DNA from: an uncultured Pelagibacteraceae bacterium
GTDB lineage: Bacteria > Pseudomonadota > Alphaproteobacteria > Pelagibacterales > Pelagibacteraceae
DNA length: 39,009 nt
Assembly: GCA_902632145.1 (NCBI GenBank)
Contig: CACPBH010000005.1
Span: forward strand, 1-39,009
Direction of reading: 5' to 3'
Shown: in pieces, positions 1 through 9,091 of the stretch
Numbering within the stretch: the first letter of the stretch is position 1
How the letters are laid out: every line of letters starts with the position of its first letter
The notes under the pieces: generated by a model
Databases searched by the model: none
What the model was told of the DNA's origin: nothing
What the model saw: the letters and a program-made list of their open reading frames with translations, nothing else
Translations under genes and position numbers: made by a program

Positions 1-657
1 GTAATTTGTAACTCCGATCCCCCAAATGTTTACAATAACTTAATAAAATCAAAAGAGGATTATGGCTTTTTATTTAAACAAAAAATTAAACGGATGGATT
101 ATTCAATGGGTTTATTCGTTTATTATTTTGGATCTAAAAAAAAATATAGAGATGTTGCTCATCACACAATTTATTTTGGAGAGACTTATGAAAAACATCT
201 TGATAAAATCTTTGAAAAGAAAATACTTTCTGATGACATAAGTTATTATTTACATCGACCATCTGCGACAGATCCTAATATGGCACCAGAAGGCCAAGAT
301 GCTTTTTATGTATTAGTTCCAGTCCCAAATAATTTGTCTAAAGTTAATTGGATTGAAGAGGGTGATAGATTTAAAGATTTAGTTTTAGATAAAATGGACA
401 AAACTGTTCTGCCTGGTATCAAAGACAATGTGGTAAGTGATTTTTATTTAACGCCTGATTACTTCGAAATAGATCTAGCTACTCTTTATGGATCTGGGTT
501 TTCAATTCAACCAAAATTTTCTCAGTCAGCTTATTTTAGATTTCATAATCAATCTGAAATATATAAAAACTTATTTTTTGTTGGCGCAGGAACACACCCA
601 GGCGCTGGAATGCCCGGTGTTCTTTCATCGGCAAAGGTTTTAGACAAATTGTTTTAA
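1..657 (+). CDS. crtI: Phytoene desaturase CrtI (5'-truncated by window edge)
   Basis: FAD-dependent desaturase that converts phytoene to lycopene. Only the C-terminal 218 codons lie here. The frame is open from base 1, so the tracked ATG at 94 is an internal methionine, not the start. The first residues (CNSDPPNVY) match the CrtI stretch usually written as NADPxxVY. The C-terminus carries the family's FAD-site signature GAGTHPGAGMPGV, close to the stop as in intact CrtI proteins. The stop overlaps the crtB ATG by one base, so the two are translationally linked. Identification rests on these motifs and on the crtB-crtY-blh context; confidence is high. Confidence 0.95.
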   Translation, partial: VICNSDPPNVYNNLIKSKEDYGFLFKQKIKRMDYSMGLFVYYFGSKKKYRDVAHHTIYFGETYEKHLDKIFEKKILSDDISYYLHRPSATDPNMAPEGQDAFYVLVPVPNNLSKVNWIEEGDRFKDLVLDKMDKTVLPGIKDNVVSDFYLTPDYFEIDLATLYGSGFSIQPKFSQSAYFRFHNQSEIYKNLFFVGAGTHPGAGMPGVLSSAKVLDKLF

Positions 658-1505
658 TGAAAAATAATTTATTAAAAAAACATGCTAAATCATTTTATTG
701 GGCGAGTTTTTTTCTATCGAGGAATATTTTGAATAAATGCTCATCTTTATATAATTTCTGTAGAACCTTAGATGATATAGTTGATGAAAATAATGATCTT
801 AGTTCGAAGAGAGAAATTTTCTTAAAATTTAAAAAGGATTTTGAGAATAAAAATCTTAACAATCAAATTATAAAAGATATGTGGTCAGTTATTGATAGTG
901 AAAGTATTTCTAAACAAATAATAATAGATTTATTTGATGGAGTTGAGACAGACTTAGAGGAAAAAGTACTGATTAATTCAAAAAAAGATCTTTTGGTTTA
1001 TTCTTATAGAGTTGCCGGAACAGTTGGATTGATGATGTCAAAAATCTTGAAAGTGAAAGATAAAGAGGCTTTTAAAGGTGCAATAGATCTTGGTATAGCC
1101 ATGCAACTTACTAATATTGCTAGAGATGTTTGTGAAGATAAAGCGCGAAATAGACAATATGTAAAACACGATTTTTCATCAATTCGAGCTATTATAAATG
1201 AGTCTCAACTATTTTATGAAAGATCATTTACATCTATTAGCAGTATACCAGTTAAATCTAGATTTTCAGTTATTGTTGCAAGACGAGTTTACAGAAAAAT
1301 AGGTGACTATATTCTAAAACAAAATAACATAGATAATTATAATAAAGCAGGCAAAATCTATGTCCCAGTATTGGAAAAGGTCATTCAGACTTTTTTATCT
1401 ATTATTGACTTTATTAAGTTATTATTCATTAAAAATTTAAATTACGACAATCAATTAAATCATAATATTTTAGAGCAAGAGATTAATTTGAATGAAAGAA
1501 TTTGA
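657..1505 (+). CDS. crtB: Phytoene synthase CrtB
   Basis: Condenses two geranylgeranyl diphosphates into phytoene, the first committed carotenoid step. At 282 aa it is normal length for the squalene/phytoene synthase family. Both Mg-diphosphate-binding aspartate-rich motifs are visible: DDIVD at residues 39-43 and DVCED at 157-161, inside the family stretch LTNIARDVCED. The substrate-pocket YRVAGTVG is at about 117-124. The ATG overlaps the crtI stop by one base and the 3' end overlaps crtY by 14 bases, so this is one operon. Squalene synthase is the alternative within the fold, but the neighbours settle the function. Confidence 0.95.
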   Translation: MKNNLLKKHAKSFYWASFFLSRNILNKCSSLYNFCRTLDDIVDENNDLSSKREIFLKFKKDFENKNLNNQIIKDMWSVIDSESISKQIIIDLFDGVETDLEEKVLINSKKDLLVYSYRVAGTVGLMMSKILKVKDKEAFKGAIDLGIAMQLTNIARDVCEDKARNRQYVKHDFSSIRAIINESQLFYERSFTSISSIPVKSRFSVIVARRVYRKIGDYILKQNNIDNYNKAGKIYVPVLEKVIQTFLSIIDFIKLLFIKNLNYDNQLNHNILEQEINLNERI

Positions 1506-2559
1506 TTATATTATTATAGGAGGTGGATGCGCGGGTTTATCTTTGGCCTATGAGCTTGAAATAAATGATAAGTTAAAGGAGAAAACTTTAGCAATAATTG
1601 AAACCCGTGAAGAATATAGGAGAGACAAAACTTGGTCATTCTGGAAAGTATTTGATCATAATTTTGAAGATTGTGTAATTAAAAGTTGGAATAATTTTAC
1701 AATTAATACTACTGAAAACTCTAATGAATTAACAAATAAAAAATTTCCTTACCAAAGTATTGATAGTGGAAAGTTTTATAAAAAGATTAATTCTAAACTC
1801 TCCACAAATTCTAATATTAGTTTTTTCAAAAATCTAAACGAAGTCAATTCAGAAAATTCAATAATTTTTAATAGTATTTTTGAAAAAGAATTTGATAAGA
1901 CTGAGTTATGGCAACACTTTCAAGGTATTGAGATAGAGACACCTAAGAACATTTTCGATGAAGAAATTATAAACTTAATGGATTTTAATTGCGATCAGAG
2001 AAAAGATGTACATTTTTTCTACACCTTGCCATTTAGCAAAAATAAAGCTTTGATTGAAACTACTTGGCTATCAGATTTAGAGGATCAGAGCCTCAGAGAT
2101 TATGATCTTCAGTTAGAAAATTATATTGAGAATAATCTGGGTATAAAAAACTATAGAATTAATTTTACTGAAAAAGGAGCTATACCACTCTTTTCTCCAT
2201 CATTTAAAAAAAATAATAAAATAATTAATATTGGATCAGCTGGGGGGATGACTCGTTTAAGTACAGGTTACACTTTTTTGAACATTCAAGAACATAGTCG
2301 TTATATTGTAAAAAACATTGACAATATTGATAAAGCAAAAATATTCTCCTTAGGAAAAAAATATCAATTTTTAGATAAAGTATTTCTAAAAGTATTAAAA
2401 AAACATCCCGAAAAGATGCCTAAAATTTTTTATAATATGTTTAAAACTTCTTCTAATACAATTATAAAATTTTTATCAAATAAAAGTAATATTATTGAAG
2501 ACATAAATATTATAAGCAAAATGCCAAAATTAATTTTTTTAAAAGCATTGTTTAATTAA
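1492..2559 (+). CDS. crtY: Lycopene beta-cyclase CrtY
   Basis: Flavoprotein that cyclises both ends of lycopene to give beta-carotene. The N-terminal dinucleotide-binding loop GGGCAG is at residues 10-15. The CrtY-type RRDKTWSFW follows at 43-51, and the C-terminal half has GSAGGMTRLSTGYTF, typical of bacterial CrtY. At 355 aa it is slightly short for the family (about 380). It starts inside the end of crtB (14-base overlap), and its stop overlaps the blh ATG by one base. Its product is the substrate of the next gene. Confidence 0.93.
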   Translation: MKEFDYIIIGGGCAGLSLAYELEINDKLKEKTLAIIETREEYRRDKTWSFWKVFDHNFEDCVIKSWNNFTINTTENSNELTNKKFPYQSIDSGKFYKKINSKLSTNSNISFFKNLNEVNSENSIIFNSIFEKEFDKTELWQHFQGIEIETPKNIFDEEIINLMDFNCDQRKDVHFFYTLPFSKNKALIETTWLSDLEDQSLRDYDLQLENYIENNLGIKNYRINFTEKGAIPLFSPSFKKNNKIINIGSAGGMTRLSTGYTFLNIQEHSRYIVKNIDNIDKAKIFSLGKKYQFLDKVFLKVLKKHPEKMPKIFYNMFKTSSNTIIKFLSNKSNIIEDINIISKMPKLIFLKALFN

Positions 2560-3464
2560 TGGAAAATATTAACTTAAAGCACTCAATTATATTTTTTAAT
2601 TTTTGTATTTTGATAAGCCCTCTTTATCTAATGTTCAATTTTGAGCCAGTTATATTTTGCTTATTCTTAATTTTAATTTTGGGAATTTCTCACGGTGCAT
2701 TAGATAATATCAAAGGAAAAAAACTTTTAAAATTATTTGGATACAAACAAACTATATCCTTTTATCTTGCATATGTATTAATTTCATCATTTATAATAAT
2801 ATTCTGGCTGATATTTCCTAATACAATTTTATTACTATTTTTGATTGTGGCTGCCTATCATTTTGGAAAAGAAGATACAGTATTTTTTTTTAGAAAAAAG
2901 TTTTTCATATCTGAGTGTTTATTCTTCTTAAAAGGATCAACAGTAATTATGGCCCCACTATTATTAAATAGAGAGGAAACTAATGAAATATTTAGGATTC
3001 TAAATTTTAAAGTTTTTGAGGCAGGATTATTTAGTAATGAATTTTTAATTGGAATGTTATGTCTTGGTTTTTTATCATCTATGTACATTTCAAAAAAAGA
3101 AAGCACAAATCTAAAAGGTGTCATGATCATGGACTTCTTTTCTTTAATAATACTAAATCTTTTTTTATCGCCTATTTTAGCTTTTACTCTTTATTTTTGT
3201 TTTCTTCATTCAATTAGGCATTCGATTACTCTTATTTTTGAGTTAGATAGATCTTTCAAGCCAGGACTTAAAAAATTTATAATTAAAGCTATCCCTTTAA
3301 CTTTTGTAACTGCAGTAATATTTTTATTTGCAATATATATTTTAAATAACTTTTTTAAGCTTGATGAGGCTATTTATAAGGTAATATTTATTGGTTTGGC
3401 GTCACTTACTTTTCCGCATATATTGTTAGAATATTTTTTAGAAAAAAATGAAAAAAGAACTTAA
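2559..3464 (+). CDS. blh: Beta-carotene 15,15'-dioxygenase (Brp/Blh family)
   Basis: Integral membrane dioxygenase that splits beta-carotene into two all-trans retinals. The 301-aa protein is almost wholly hydrophobic helices. Candidate iron-ligand histidines sit where the family has them: H45 in GISHGALD, H101 in AAYHFGKED, and H217/H221 in LHSIRH, with a further PH near residue 287. In marine bacteria this gene supplies the chromophore of proteorhodopsin; no rhodopsin gene is in this window, so that partner is inferred. It overlaps ispH by 17 bases. Confidence 0.93.
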   Translation: MENINLKHSIIFFNFCILISPLYLMFNFEPVIFCLFLILILGISHGALDNIKGKKLLKLFGYKQTISFYLAYVLISSFIIIFWLIFPNTILLLFLIVAAYHFGKEDTVFFFRKKFFISECLFFLKGSTVIMAPLLLNREETNEIFRILNFKVFEAGLFSNEFLIGMLCLGFLSSMYISKKESTNLKGVMIMDFFSLIILNLFLSPILAFTLYFCFLHSIRHSITLIFELDRSFKPGLKKFIIKAIPLTFVTAVIFLFAIYILNNFFKLDEAIYKVIFIGLASLTFPHILLEYFLEKNEKRT

Positions 3465-4392
3465 AATTTATTTAGCTTCACCAAGAGGATTTTGTGCTGG
3501 TGTTAAAAGAGCAATTGAAATAGTTGAAAAATCTATCAGCAAGTTTGGAGCTCCGGTATATGTTCGTCATGAAATAGTTCATAATAAACAGGTTGTTGAA
3601 GAGTTAAAAGAAAAAGGTGCAATTTTTGTCGATGAATTATCTGACGTAGATGACGCAAGTAGACCTGTAATTTTCTCAGCTCATGGAGTGCCAAAGTCAG
3701 TACCAGAAGAAGCTAAATTAAAAAATTTATCCTTTGTAGATGCAACGTGTCCACTAGTTTCAAAGGTTCACAGAGAGTCGGAACAATTAAATAAAAATGG
3801 GTTTGATATATTGTTAATTGGACATAAAAATCATCCTGAAGTTATTGGAACAATGGGTCAGCTTCCAAATGAATCAATTAAACTAATCGAGACTAAAAAT
3901 GATGTTGATCTGCTAAAAGAAAAAGATTTTAAAAAACCTCTAGCATATATTACCCAAACAACTCTGTCTGTAGATGATACAGCTGAAATAATTGAAGCTC
4001 TTAAAAAAAAGTTTCCGAAAATTAAAGGCCCTATTAAAGAAGATATATGTTACGCAACTACTAACAGACAGTCCGCAGTAAAAGAGATAGCTTCCAAGTG
4101 TGATATGTTTTTTGTAGTGGGTAGTCGTAACTCTTCTAACTCTGTCAGATTAGTTGAAGTTGCAAAAAAAGCAGGTTGTAATAATTCTCATTTGATGCAT
4201 TCTGAAAAAGAAATTCCTTTTAATGAAATAGAAAAATCTGAAATTATCGGAATATCTTCTGGAGCGTCTGCGCCAGAAAAGCTTGTTCAAACTTTGTTGG
4301 ACAGTTTAAGAAAAGATAGAAACGTTTCTATTGAGGAAGTAACAGTTGCAGAAGAAAAAGTTGTATTTAAATTGCCGAAAGAACTTAATTAA
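3448..4392 (+). CDS. ispH: 4-hydroxy-3-methylbut-2-enyl diphosphate reductase IspH (LytB)
   Basis: Last enzyme of the non-mevalonate pathway; a 4Fe-4S protein that makes IPP and DMAPP from HMBPP. The three cluster cysteines are visible at C16 (RGFCAGVK), C101 (DATCPLVSK) and C201 (ICYATTNRQ). Conserved histidines are in HEIVHN, SAHG and GHKNHPE. At 314 aa it is full length. It starts inside the end of blh, so carotenoid genes and precursor supply are in one transcript. Its stop overlaps the thrB ATG by one base. Confidence 0.96.
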   Translation: MKKELKIYLASPRGFCAGVKRAIEIVEKSISKFGAPVYVRHEIVHNKQVVEELKEKGAIFVDELSDVDDASRPVIFSAHGVPKSVPEEAKLKNLSFVDATCPLVSKVHRESEQLNKNGFDILLIGHKNHPEVIGTMGQLPNESIKLIETKNDVDLLKEKDFKKPLAYITQTTLSVDDTAEIIEALKKKFPKIKGPIKEDICYATTNRQSAVKEIASKCDMFFVVGSRNSSNSVRLVEVAKKAGCNNSHLMHSEKEIPFNEIEKSEIIGISSGASAPEKLVQTLLDSLRKDRNVSIEEVTVAEEKVVFKLPKELN

Positions 4393-5360
4393 TGGCTGTC
4401 TATACAAAGTTAAATCAAAAAAAGATTGAGGAAATTTTATCTAATTATAGTTTAGGTAAGTTGGACTCATTCAAAGGAATTGAAGAAGGTATTGAAAATA
4501 CAAATTTTTTTTTATCAATTAATAAAAAAAAATTTATATTAACTATTTACGAAAAAAGAGTTAAATCTGCTGATCTTCCTTTTTTTTCTGATCTAATGTC
4601 ATCTTTAAATAAAGCTAGCTTTAAATGCCCTGCTCCTATTTCTAATAATAAGAATGAAACTATTACAAATTTTGAGGGTAAAAAATTAATGATCGTCTCA
4701 TTTCTTGAGGGAAAAGCAAAACAAAATTTATCTCCAGCTAACTGTAAATCAATCGGATCTGAAATAGCTAAAATGCATGAGCTCACAAAGAATTTAAAAC
4801 TAAAACGACAAAATGACTTATCCATAAATTCATGGAGAAAATTATTTAATTCAGTCAAAGATAGATGTGAAAATATACATAAAGATCTGCCAAGATTAAT
4901 AGAGGAAAATCTTAATAATGTGGAAAAAAATTGGCCAAAAAATCTACCAAAAGGAATAATCCACGCAGATTTATTTCACGACAATATTTTTTTTATTCAA
5001 GATAAATTTAGTGGTGTGATAGACTTTTATTTTTCATGTGAAGATTTTTTTGCGTTTGAAATCGCTATTTGCTTTAACGCTTTGTGTTTTGACGGTCTAA
5101 AAAGTAATTTAAGTTTTAACGTTACTAAAGCAAAAAACTTTATAGACGGATATACTTCTATTAGAAAATTAACTGATGAAGAATTAAATAATATTAAGGT
5201 TCTATCTCAAGGCGCTGCTTTGAGATTCTTGTTAACTCGAGTATTTGACTCATTAAATAAAGTTGAAGGAGCAATTGTTAAAATTAAAGATCCAATGGAG
5301 TATTTAAAAAGATTAGAATTTCACAAGAATGCAAAAAATCATGAGGATTATTTTTTTTAA
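4392..5360 (+). CDS. thrB: Homoserine kinase (APH-fold, ThrB type)
   Basis: Phosphorylates L-homoserine to O-phosphohomoserine, the substrate of threonine synthase. The 322-aa protein has the aminoglycoside-phosphotransferase fold used by alphaproteobacterial ThrB: a catalytic-loop Brenner-like motif HADLFHDN at residues 191-198 and the metal-binding aspartate in GVIDFYFSCED at about 211. The N-terminal GIEEGIENTNFFL is also typical of this kinase. thrC lies nearby on the other strand. One-base overlaps join it to ispH and rnhA. Other APH-fold kinases are possible, but the family motifs and thrC support the call. Confidence 0.9.
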   Translation: MAVYTKLNQKKIEEILSNYSLGKLDSFKGIEEGIENTNFFLSINKKKFILTIYEKRVKSADLPFFSDLMSSLNKASFKCPAPISNNKNETITNFEGKKLMIVSFLEGKAKQNLSPANCKSIGSEIAKMHELTKNLKLKRQNDLSINSWRKLFNSVKDRCENIHKDLPRLIEENLNNVEKNWPKNLPKGIIHADLFHDNIFFIQDKFSGVIDFYFSCEDFFAFEIAICFNALCFDGLKSNLSFNVTKAKNFIDGYTSIRKLTDEELNNIKVLSQGAALRFLLTRVFDSLNKVEGAIVKIKDPMEYLKRLEFHKNAKNHEDYFF

Positions 5361-5782
5361 TGAAATTAAAGATTTATACTGATGGCGCTTGCTCTGGAAA
5401 TCCTGGGAAAGGAGGTTGGGCAGCAATCATATTAGATGACTCTGATCAATCTAAGATTTCTGGAAGTGAAAATAATACAACTAATAATAGGATGGAATTA
5501 ATGGCTCCAATCATGGCATTAAAAAAAATAAAAAAGAAATCAGAGATTACAATTTTTACTGACTCGAAATATGTGAAAGATGGAATAACTGATTGGATTA
5601 AGAAGTGGAAAGTTAATAATTGGAAAAGTTCAAACAAGAAACCAGTTAAAAATAAAGATCTTTGGATTAAATTGGATAATGCTTGTCTAAAACATAAAAT
5701 TACTTGGAAATGGGTTAAGGCACACGCTGGCAACAAATATAATAATCTTGTTGATGAGTTAGCAGTTTCGAACACTAAATAG
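5360..5782 (+). CDS. rnhA: Ribonuclease HI
   Basis: Cleaves the RNA strand of RNA-DNA hybrids. The protein is 140 aa, normal for the E. coli-type enzyme. The catalytic residues are in place: D8 (YTDGACSGNPG), E46 (NNRMELMA), D68 (FTDSKYV), H122 (WVKAHAGN) and D132 (NLVDELA). It is the last gene of the plus-strand chain. Its 3' end overlaps the convergent peroxiredoxin gene by 8 bases, leaving no room for a separate terminator. Confidence 0.96.
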   Translation: MKLKIYTDGACSGNPGKGGWAAIILDDSDQSKISGSENNTTNNRMELMAPIMALKKIKKKSEITIFTDSKYVKDGITDWIKKWKVNNWKSSNKKPVKNKDLWIKLDNACLKHKITWKWVKAHAGNKYNNLVDELAVSNTK

Positions 5783-6260
5783 ATTTTAAAAAGCTTTCGG
5801 CTGAAGATAATTTACAAGTAGCTGTTTCTTTTTCTTCCTCTACTTTTTTAACTTCGCCTTTGTCCACAAGCATAGTGTATCTATTTGATCTAATTCCTAA
5901 TCCTTTTTCCGATTTATCTACTTCTGCTCCAATAGCTTTTGTAAATTTAAGAAAGGGATCGCCAGCCATAAAAATTTTACTCCCAGCATTTTGGTTTTCA
6001 CCCCAAGCCTTCATAACATTGGGATCATTTACAGCGATGCATATAATTTTTGTAATTCCTTTTTGAGTAGCTAAATCATAATTTTTTATATACCCAGGAA
6101 GATGAAGAGCCGAACAAGTTTTAGTAAAAGCTCCAGGCATACCTAAAATAATAGTCTTGCCTTTACAAAGATCTGAAATATCAATTTTTTTTACATCATT
6201 ATTTTGGTCAAGATAAAATAACTCCGAATTAGGTAGTTTGTCTCCTATTTTTATTCTCAT
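5775..6260 (-). CDS. Peroxiredoxin (Prx5-type, AhpC/TSA superfamily)
   Basis: Thiol peroxidase that reduces hydrogen peroxide and organic hydroperoxides. At 161 aa it is typical of single-domain Prx5 proteins. The active-site stretch PGAFTKTCSALHLPGY puts the peroxidatic cysteine at C49. A second cysteine at C149 (ATCKLSS) could resolve it, by comparison with atypical 2-Cys Prx5. No glutaredoxin domain is fused. Its start overlaps the thrC stop by 4 bases (ATGA), so it is the last gene of the long cox-thrC transcript. It converges on rnhA with an 8-base overlap. Confidence 0.9.
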   Translation of the reverse strand: MRIKIGDKLPNSELFYLDQNNDVKKIDISDLCKGKTIILGMPGAFTKTCSALHLPGYIKNYDLATQKGITKIICIAVNDPNVMKAWGENQNAGSKIFMAGDPFLKFTKAIGAEVDKSEKGLGIRSNRYTMLVDKGEVKKVEEEKETATCKLSSAESFLKSI

Positions 6261-7633
6261 TGAATTTTGCCCAAAATATAATTTTTTACTTCTGAATTTG
6301 AATTCCTGATAATATCAAATGTTTCCTTTTTATCTATATTCAATTTTAAATGCTTAGGTAAGTCTAAATTTTTTCCTATGGCTTTTTTAATAGTATCGTT
6401 AAACTTATAAGGATGAGCTGTACCAAGAACAACTATATCTCCTAAATTTTTAAAACTTTTTGCTGCTCCTACTCCAGTAGCAGTATGAGGATCAATTATA
6501 AATTGATGCTCTTTATAAATTTCATTAATTATAGATACTGTCTCTTCATCTGTAACTTTTACTGCTTCAAAATCCTTTTTAATTTTATCGATTTCTTTTT
6601 TTTCTAAATTGAATATATTTTTTGATGATAGATCATTCATTAATGATCCTACCTTACTATCGCTCTCATCTAATATATAATAAAGCAGCCTCTCAAAATT
6701 ACTGGCAACTTGTATATCCATACTTGGTGTAATGGTTGCTTTCACTTTATCAGGTTTATATTCTCCTGTATTAATAACTCTTTGTAAAATATCATTTTTA
6801 TTCGTAGCGACTATAAGTTTATTAATTGGTAAACCCATTTTTTTTGCAACGTATCCAGCATAGATATCTCCAAAATTACCAGTTGGTACTGAAAAGCTTA
6901 TATTATTTTTTTTTAATCTAAAGAAAGAATAAAAATAATAAACAATTTGACAAACAATTCTCGCCCAATTGATAGAATTTACGCCTGACATATTTATTTT
7001 CGATCTAAAACTATTTTCATTAAAAAGCTCTTTTACAATTTTTTGACAATCATCAAATGAACCCTCAATAGCTATATTATAAATATTAGCTCCACCAATT
7101 GTTGTCATTATTTTTCTTTGAATATTTGAAATCTTATTGTGTGGATGTAGTACAAAAAGATTTATATTTTTTCTATTGCTTAAAGCAGCTATAGCCGCTG
7201 AACCAGTATCTCCTGATGTAGCAACTATGACATTTACAGTTTTATCTTTAGCGACTTCTAAATGGTCATACATATTGCCAATTACCTGCATTGCAATGTC
7301 TTTAAAAGCTAAAGTGGGTCCATGATAAAGTTCGAGAAGATTTATATTTCCAATTTTTTTTATATTTACGACTTCTTTATCTTTAAAACTACTATAAGAT
7401 TTTTGTATCAGTGAGCTAAGTTCGTCCTTTTTAATTTCACCTGAACAGAAATTAAAGATAATTTCTGAAGCAAGTTCGTTATAATTTAGTTGACTTAAAT
7501 TATTAAGTTCTTCTTGACTATACTTCTTGATTTCAGCAGGCAAAAATAACCCTCCGCCTGGTGCAAGTCCTCTTAAGAAAATATCTTTAAAGCTAAATTC
7601 TAAAGATTTATCTCTAGTGCTAAAATAATTCAT
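6257..7633 (-). CDS. thrC: Threonine synthase
   Basis: PLP enzyme that turns O-phosphohomoserine into threonine. The 458-aa protein has the long-form N-terminus (YFSTRD, then LAPGGGLFLP). The PLP lysine is K111 in PTLAFKDIAM, and the phosphate-binding loop ATSGDTGSAA follows. It overlaps SURF1 upstream and the peroxiredoxin downstream by 4 bases each, so it is transcribed with the cytochrome oxidase genes. thrB is about 0.9 kb away on the opposite strand. Confidence 0.95.
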   Translation of the reverse strand: MNYFSTRDKSLEFSFKDIFLRGLAPGGGLFLPAEIKKYSQEELNNLSQLNYNELASEIIFNFCSGEIKKDELSSLIQKSYSSFKDKEVVNIKKIGNINLLELYHGPTLAFKDIAMQVIGNMYDHLEVAKDKTVNVIVATSGDTGSAAIAALSNRKNINLFVLHPHNKISNIQRKIMTTIGGANIYNIAIEGSFDDCQKIVKELFNENSFRSKINMSGVNSINWARIVCQIVYYFYSFFRLKKNNISFSVPTGNFGDIYAGYVAKKMGLPINKLIVATNKNDILQRVINTGEYKPDKVKATITPSMDIQVASNFERLLYYILDESDSKVGSLMNDLSSKNIFNLEKKEIDKIKKDFEAVKVTDEETVSIINEIYKEHQFIIDPHTATGVGAAKSFKNLGDIVVLGTAHPYKFNDTIKKAIGKNLDLPKHLKLNIDKKETFDIIRNSNSEVKNYILGKIQ

Positions 7634-8328
7634 TTTTTTCTTCTAAAATATAAATAATAAAAAATTATCGAGATTGATATTGCATACCATGTTATAGCAT
7701 ATTTAAGGTGATTATTTGGCACATCTATACTTATCTTTTTAGGAAGTGGCGTCTTGGCTTTATTATCCTCCAAAAAAATTACAAACTCATTAAATTGCTC
7801 TCCCGTAGCTTCTTTTAAATCTTCTAAATTTAATGAAAACCAAATATTATTTAAAATATCATTATCTGGTTTAAATATACTTGGTTTATAAATTTCTCTT
7901 AAAAGACCAATTATTTCACTATCACTTTCTGCTTTAGAGTTTATGCTTGCGCTGCCTTTTAGTTCTTTTTTAATCCATCCTCTATTAATTAAAACATTTT
8001 GATTTTTATCAGTCCTAAAAGGAGTGACTACATCATATCCAGGTTTTCCACTTTCATTCAAGCTATAAAGGTAAATTTGCTTATCAAAATTAAATTTTCC
8101 TTTAGCGCTTACTCTCTGATAATTCTTTTTAATTGAGTCAGAGTATTCTATTGGTTTAGAGTCTAATCCAAAAGTAATTTCGCTTATTAGTTCTAGCTTC
8201 CATTGCAATCTATAAAGTTGCCAAGTTCCTAAAGCACAAAATACCGTTACAAAAAAAATAACGAATAGTTGAAATAAAAATGCTCTTTTCAATTTGAGAT
8301 TAGCTTCCCCAAATATAGATCGCAGCAA
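7630..8328 (-). CDS. surf1: SURF1 family cytochrome c oxidase assembly protein
   Basis: Membrane protein that helps assemble the haem a/a3 centre of cytochrome c oxidase. The 232-aa protein has an N-terminal membrane helix at about residues 17-37 containing the SURF1 signature GTWQLYRLQWK. A large periplasmic domain with LINRGWI follows, then a second helix near 208-228. The chosen ATG lies 29 bases inside coxC. A TTG just after the coxC stop (LKRAFLF) is a possible later start that would keep both helices. Position after coxC is classic for alphaproteobacteria. Confidence 0.92.
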   Translation of the reverse strand: MLRSIFGEANLKLKRAFLFQLFVIFFVTVFCALGTWQLYRLQWKLELISEITFGLDSKPIEYSDSIKKNYQRVSAKGKFNFDKQIYLYSLNESGKPGYDVVTPFRTDKNQNVLINRGWIKKELKGSASINSKAESDSEIIGLLREIYKPSIFKPDNDILNNIWFSLNLEDLKEATGEQFNEFVIFLEDNKAKTPLPKKISIDVPNNHLKYAITWYAISISIIFYYLYFRRKK

Positions 8329-9091
8329 ATAAGAATAACCAAACTACGTCAACAAAATGCCAGTACCAGGCTGCTGCTTCAAATCCAAAGTGGTGTTGGG
8401 GCGTCGAGTGGCCTCTCATTGATCGAAACAAACAAACTGCAAGAAAAACTGTTCCGACAATTACATGAAAACCATGAAAACCGGTCGACATATAAAATGT
8501 GGAACCATAAATTCCACCATCTAAAGTAAATGTTGCATGATGATATTCATAAGCTTGAAAACAAGAAAATATAAATCCTAAAAATACTGTTGCGATCAAA
8601 CCATTTACTAATCCTTTTCTGTCATTTTCTAACATTGCATGATGCGCCCAAGTTACAGTAGTTCCTGATAATAATAAAATTAGAGTATTGATTAATGGGA
8701 TATCCCAAGGATCAAAAGTTTTGATATCTGCTGGCGGCCATATACCGCCTATAGAGTCAGGTGGAAATAAACTAGCGTTAAAGAAAGCCCAGAACCAAGC
8801 AACAAAAAACATTACTTCAGAGGCGATAAATAATGTCATACCGTACCTGTGTCCAATTTGAACTACTGGAGTATGATGACCTTGATGTTCTGCTTCTTCT
8901 ATAACATCTCTCCACCACATAAATGCACCATAAACTACTAACGCAAAACCAATCAAAAGTAACCAAAGTGCTTTAGAGTGAAAGTAATAAACTGCTCCAA
9001 AAGCTAAGACTAAAGTTGCAATTGAAACATAGATCGGCCAAGGACTTGGGTCAACTAAATGGTAATCGTGTTTTGGTTTTTCTGCTGACAT
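8300..9091 (-). CDS. coxC: Cytochrome c oxidase subunit III
   Basis: Third core subunit of the aa3-type oxidase, with seven predicted helices. At 263 aa it has the full family length. Signatures include HDYHLVDPSPWP at the N-terminus, ASEVMFFVAWFWAFF in the middle and FGFEAAAWYWHFVDVVWLFLF at the end. The glutamate in FIASEVMFF is the conserved carboxylate of subunit III. Its start overlaps the ctaG stop by one base and its 3' end overlaps SURF1. Confidence 0.97.
   Translation of the reverse strand: MSAEKPKHDYHLVDPSPWPIYVSIATLVLAFGAVYYFHSKALWLLLIGFALVVYGAFMWWRDVIEEAEHQGHHTPVVQIGHRYGMTLFIASEVMFFVAWFWAFFNASLFPPDSIGGIWPPADIKTFDPWDIPLINTLILLLSGTTVTWAHHAMLENDRKGLVNGLIATVFLGFIFSCFQAYEYHHATFTLDGGIYGSTFYMSTGFHGFHVIVGTVFLAVCLFRSMRGHSTPQHHFGFEAAAWYWHFVDVVWLFLFAAIYIWGS

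Noticed and set aside
94-657. A complete 187-aa protein starting at 94
   Set aside because: The frame is open from base 1 and upstream residues match CrtI, so 94 is an internal methionine of a truncated gene.
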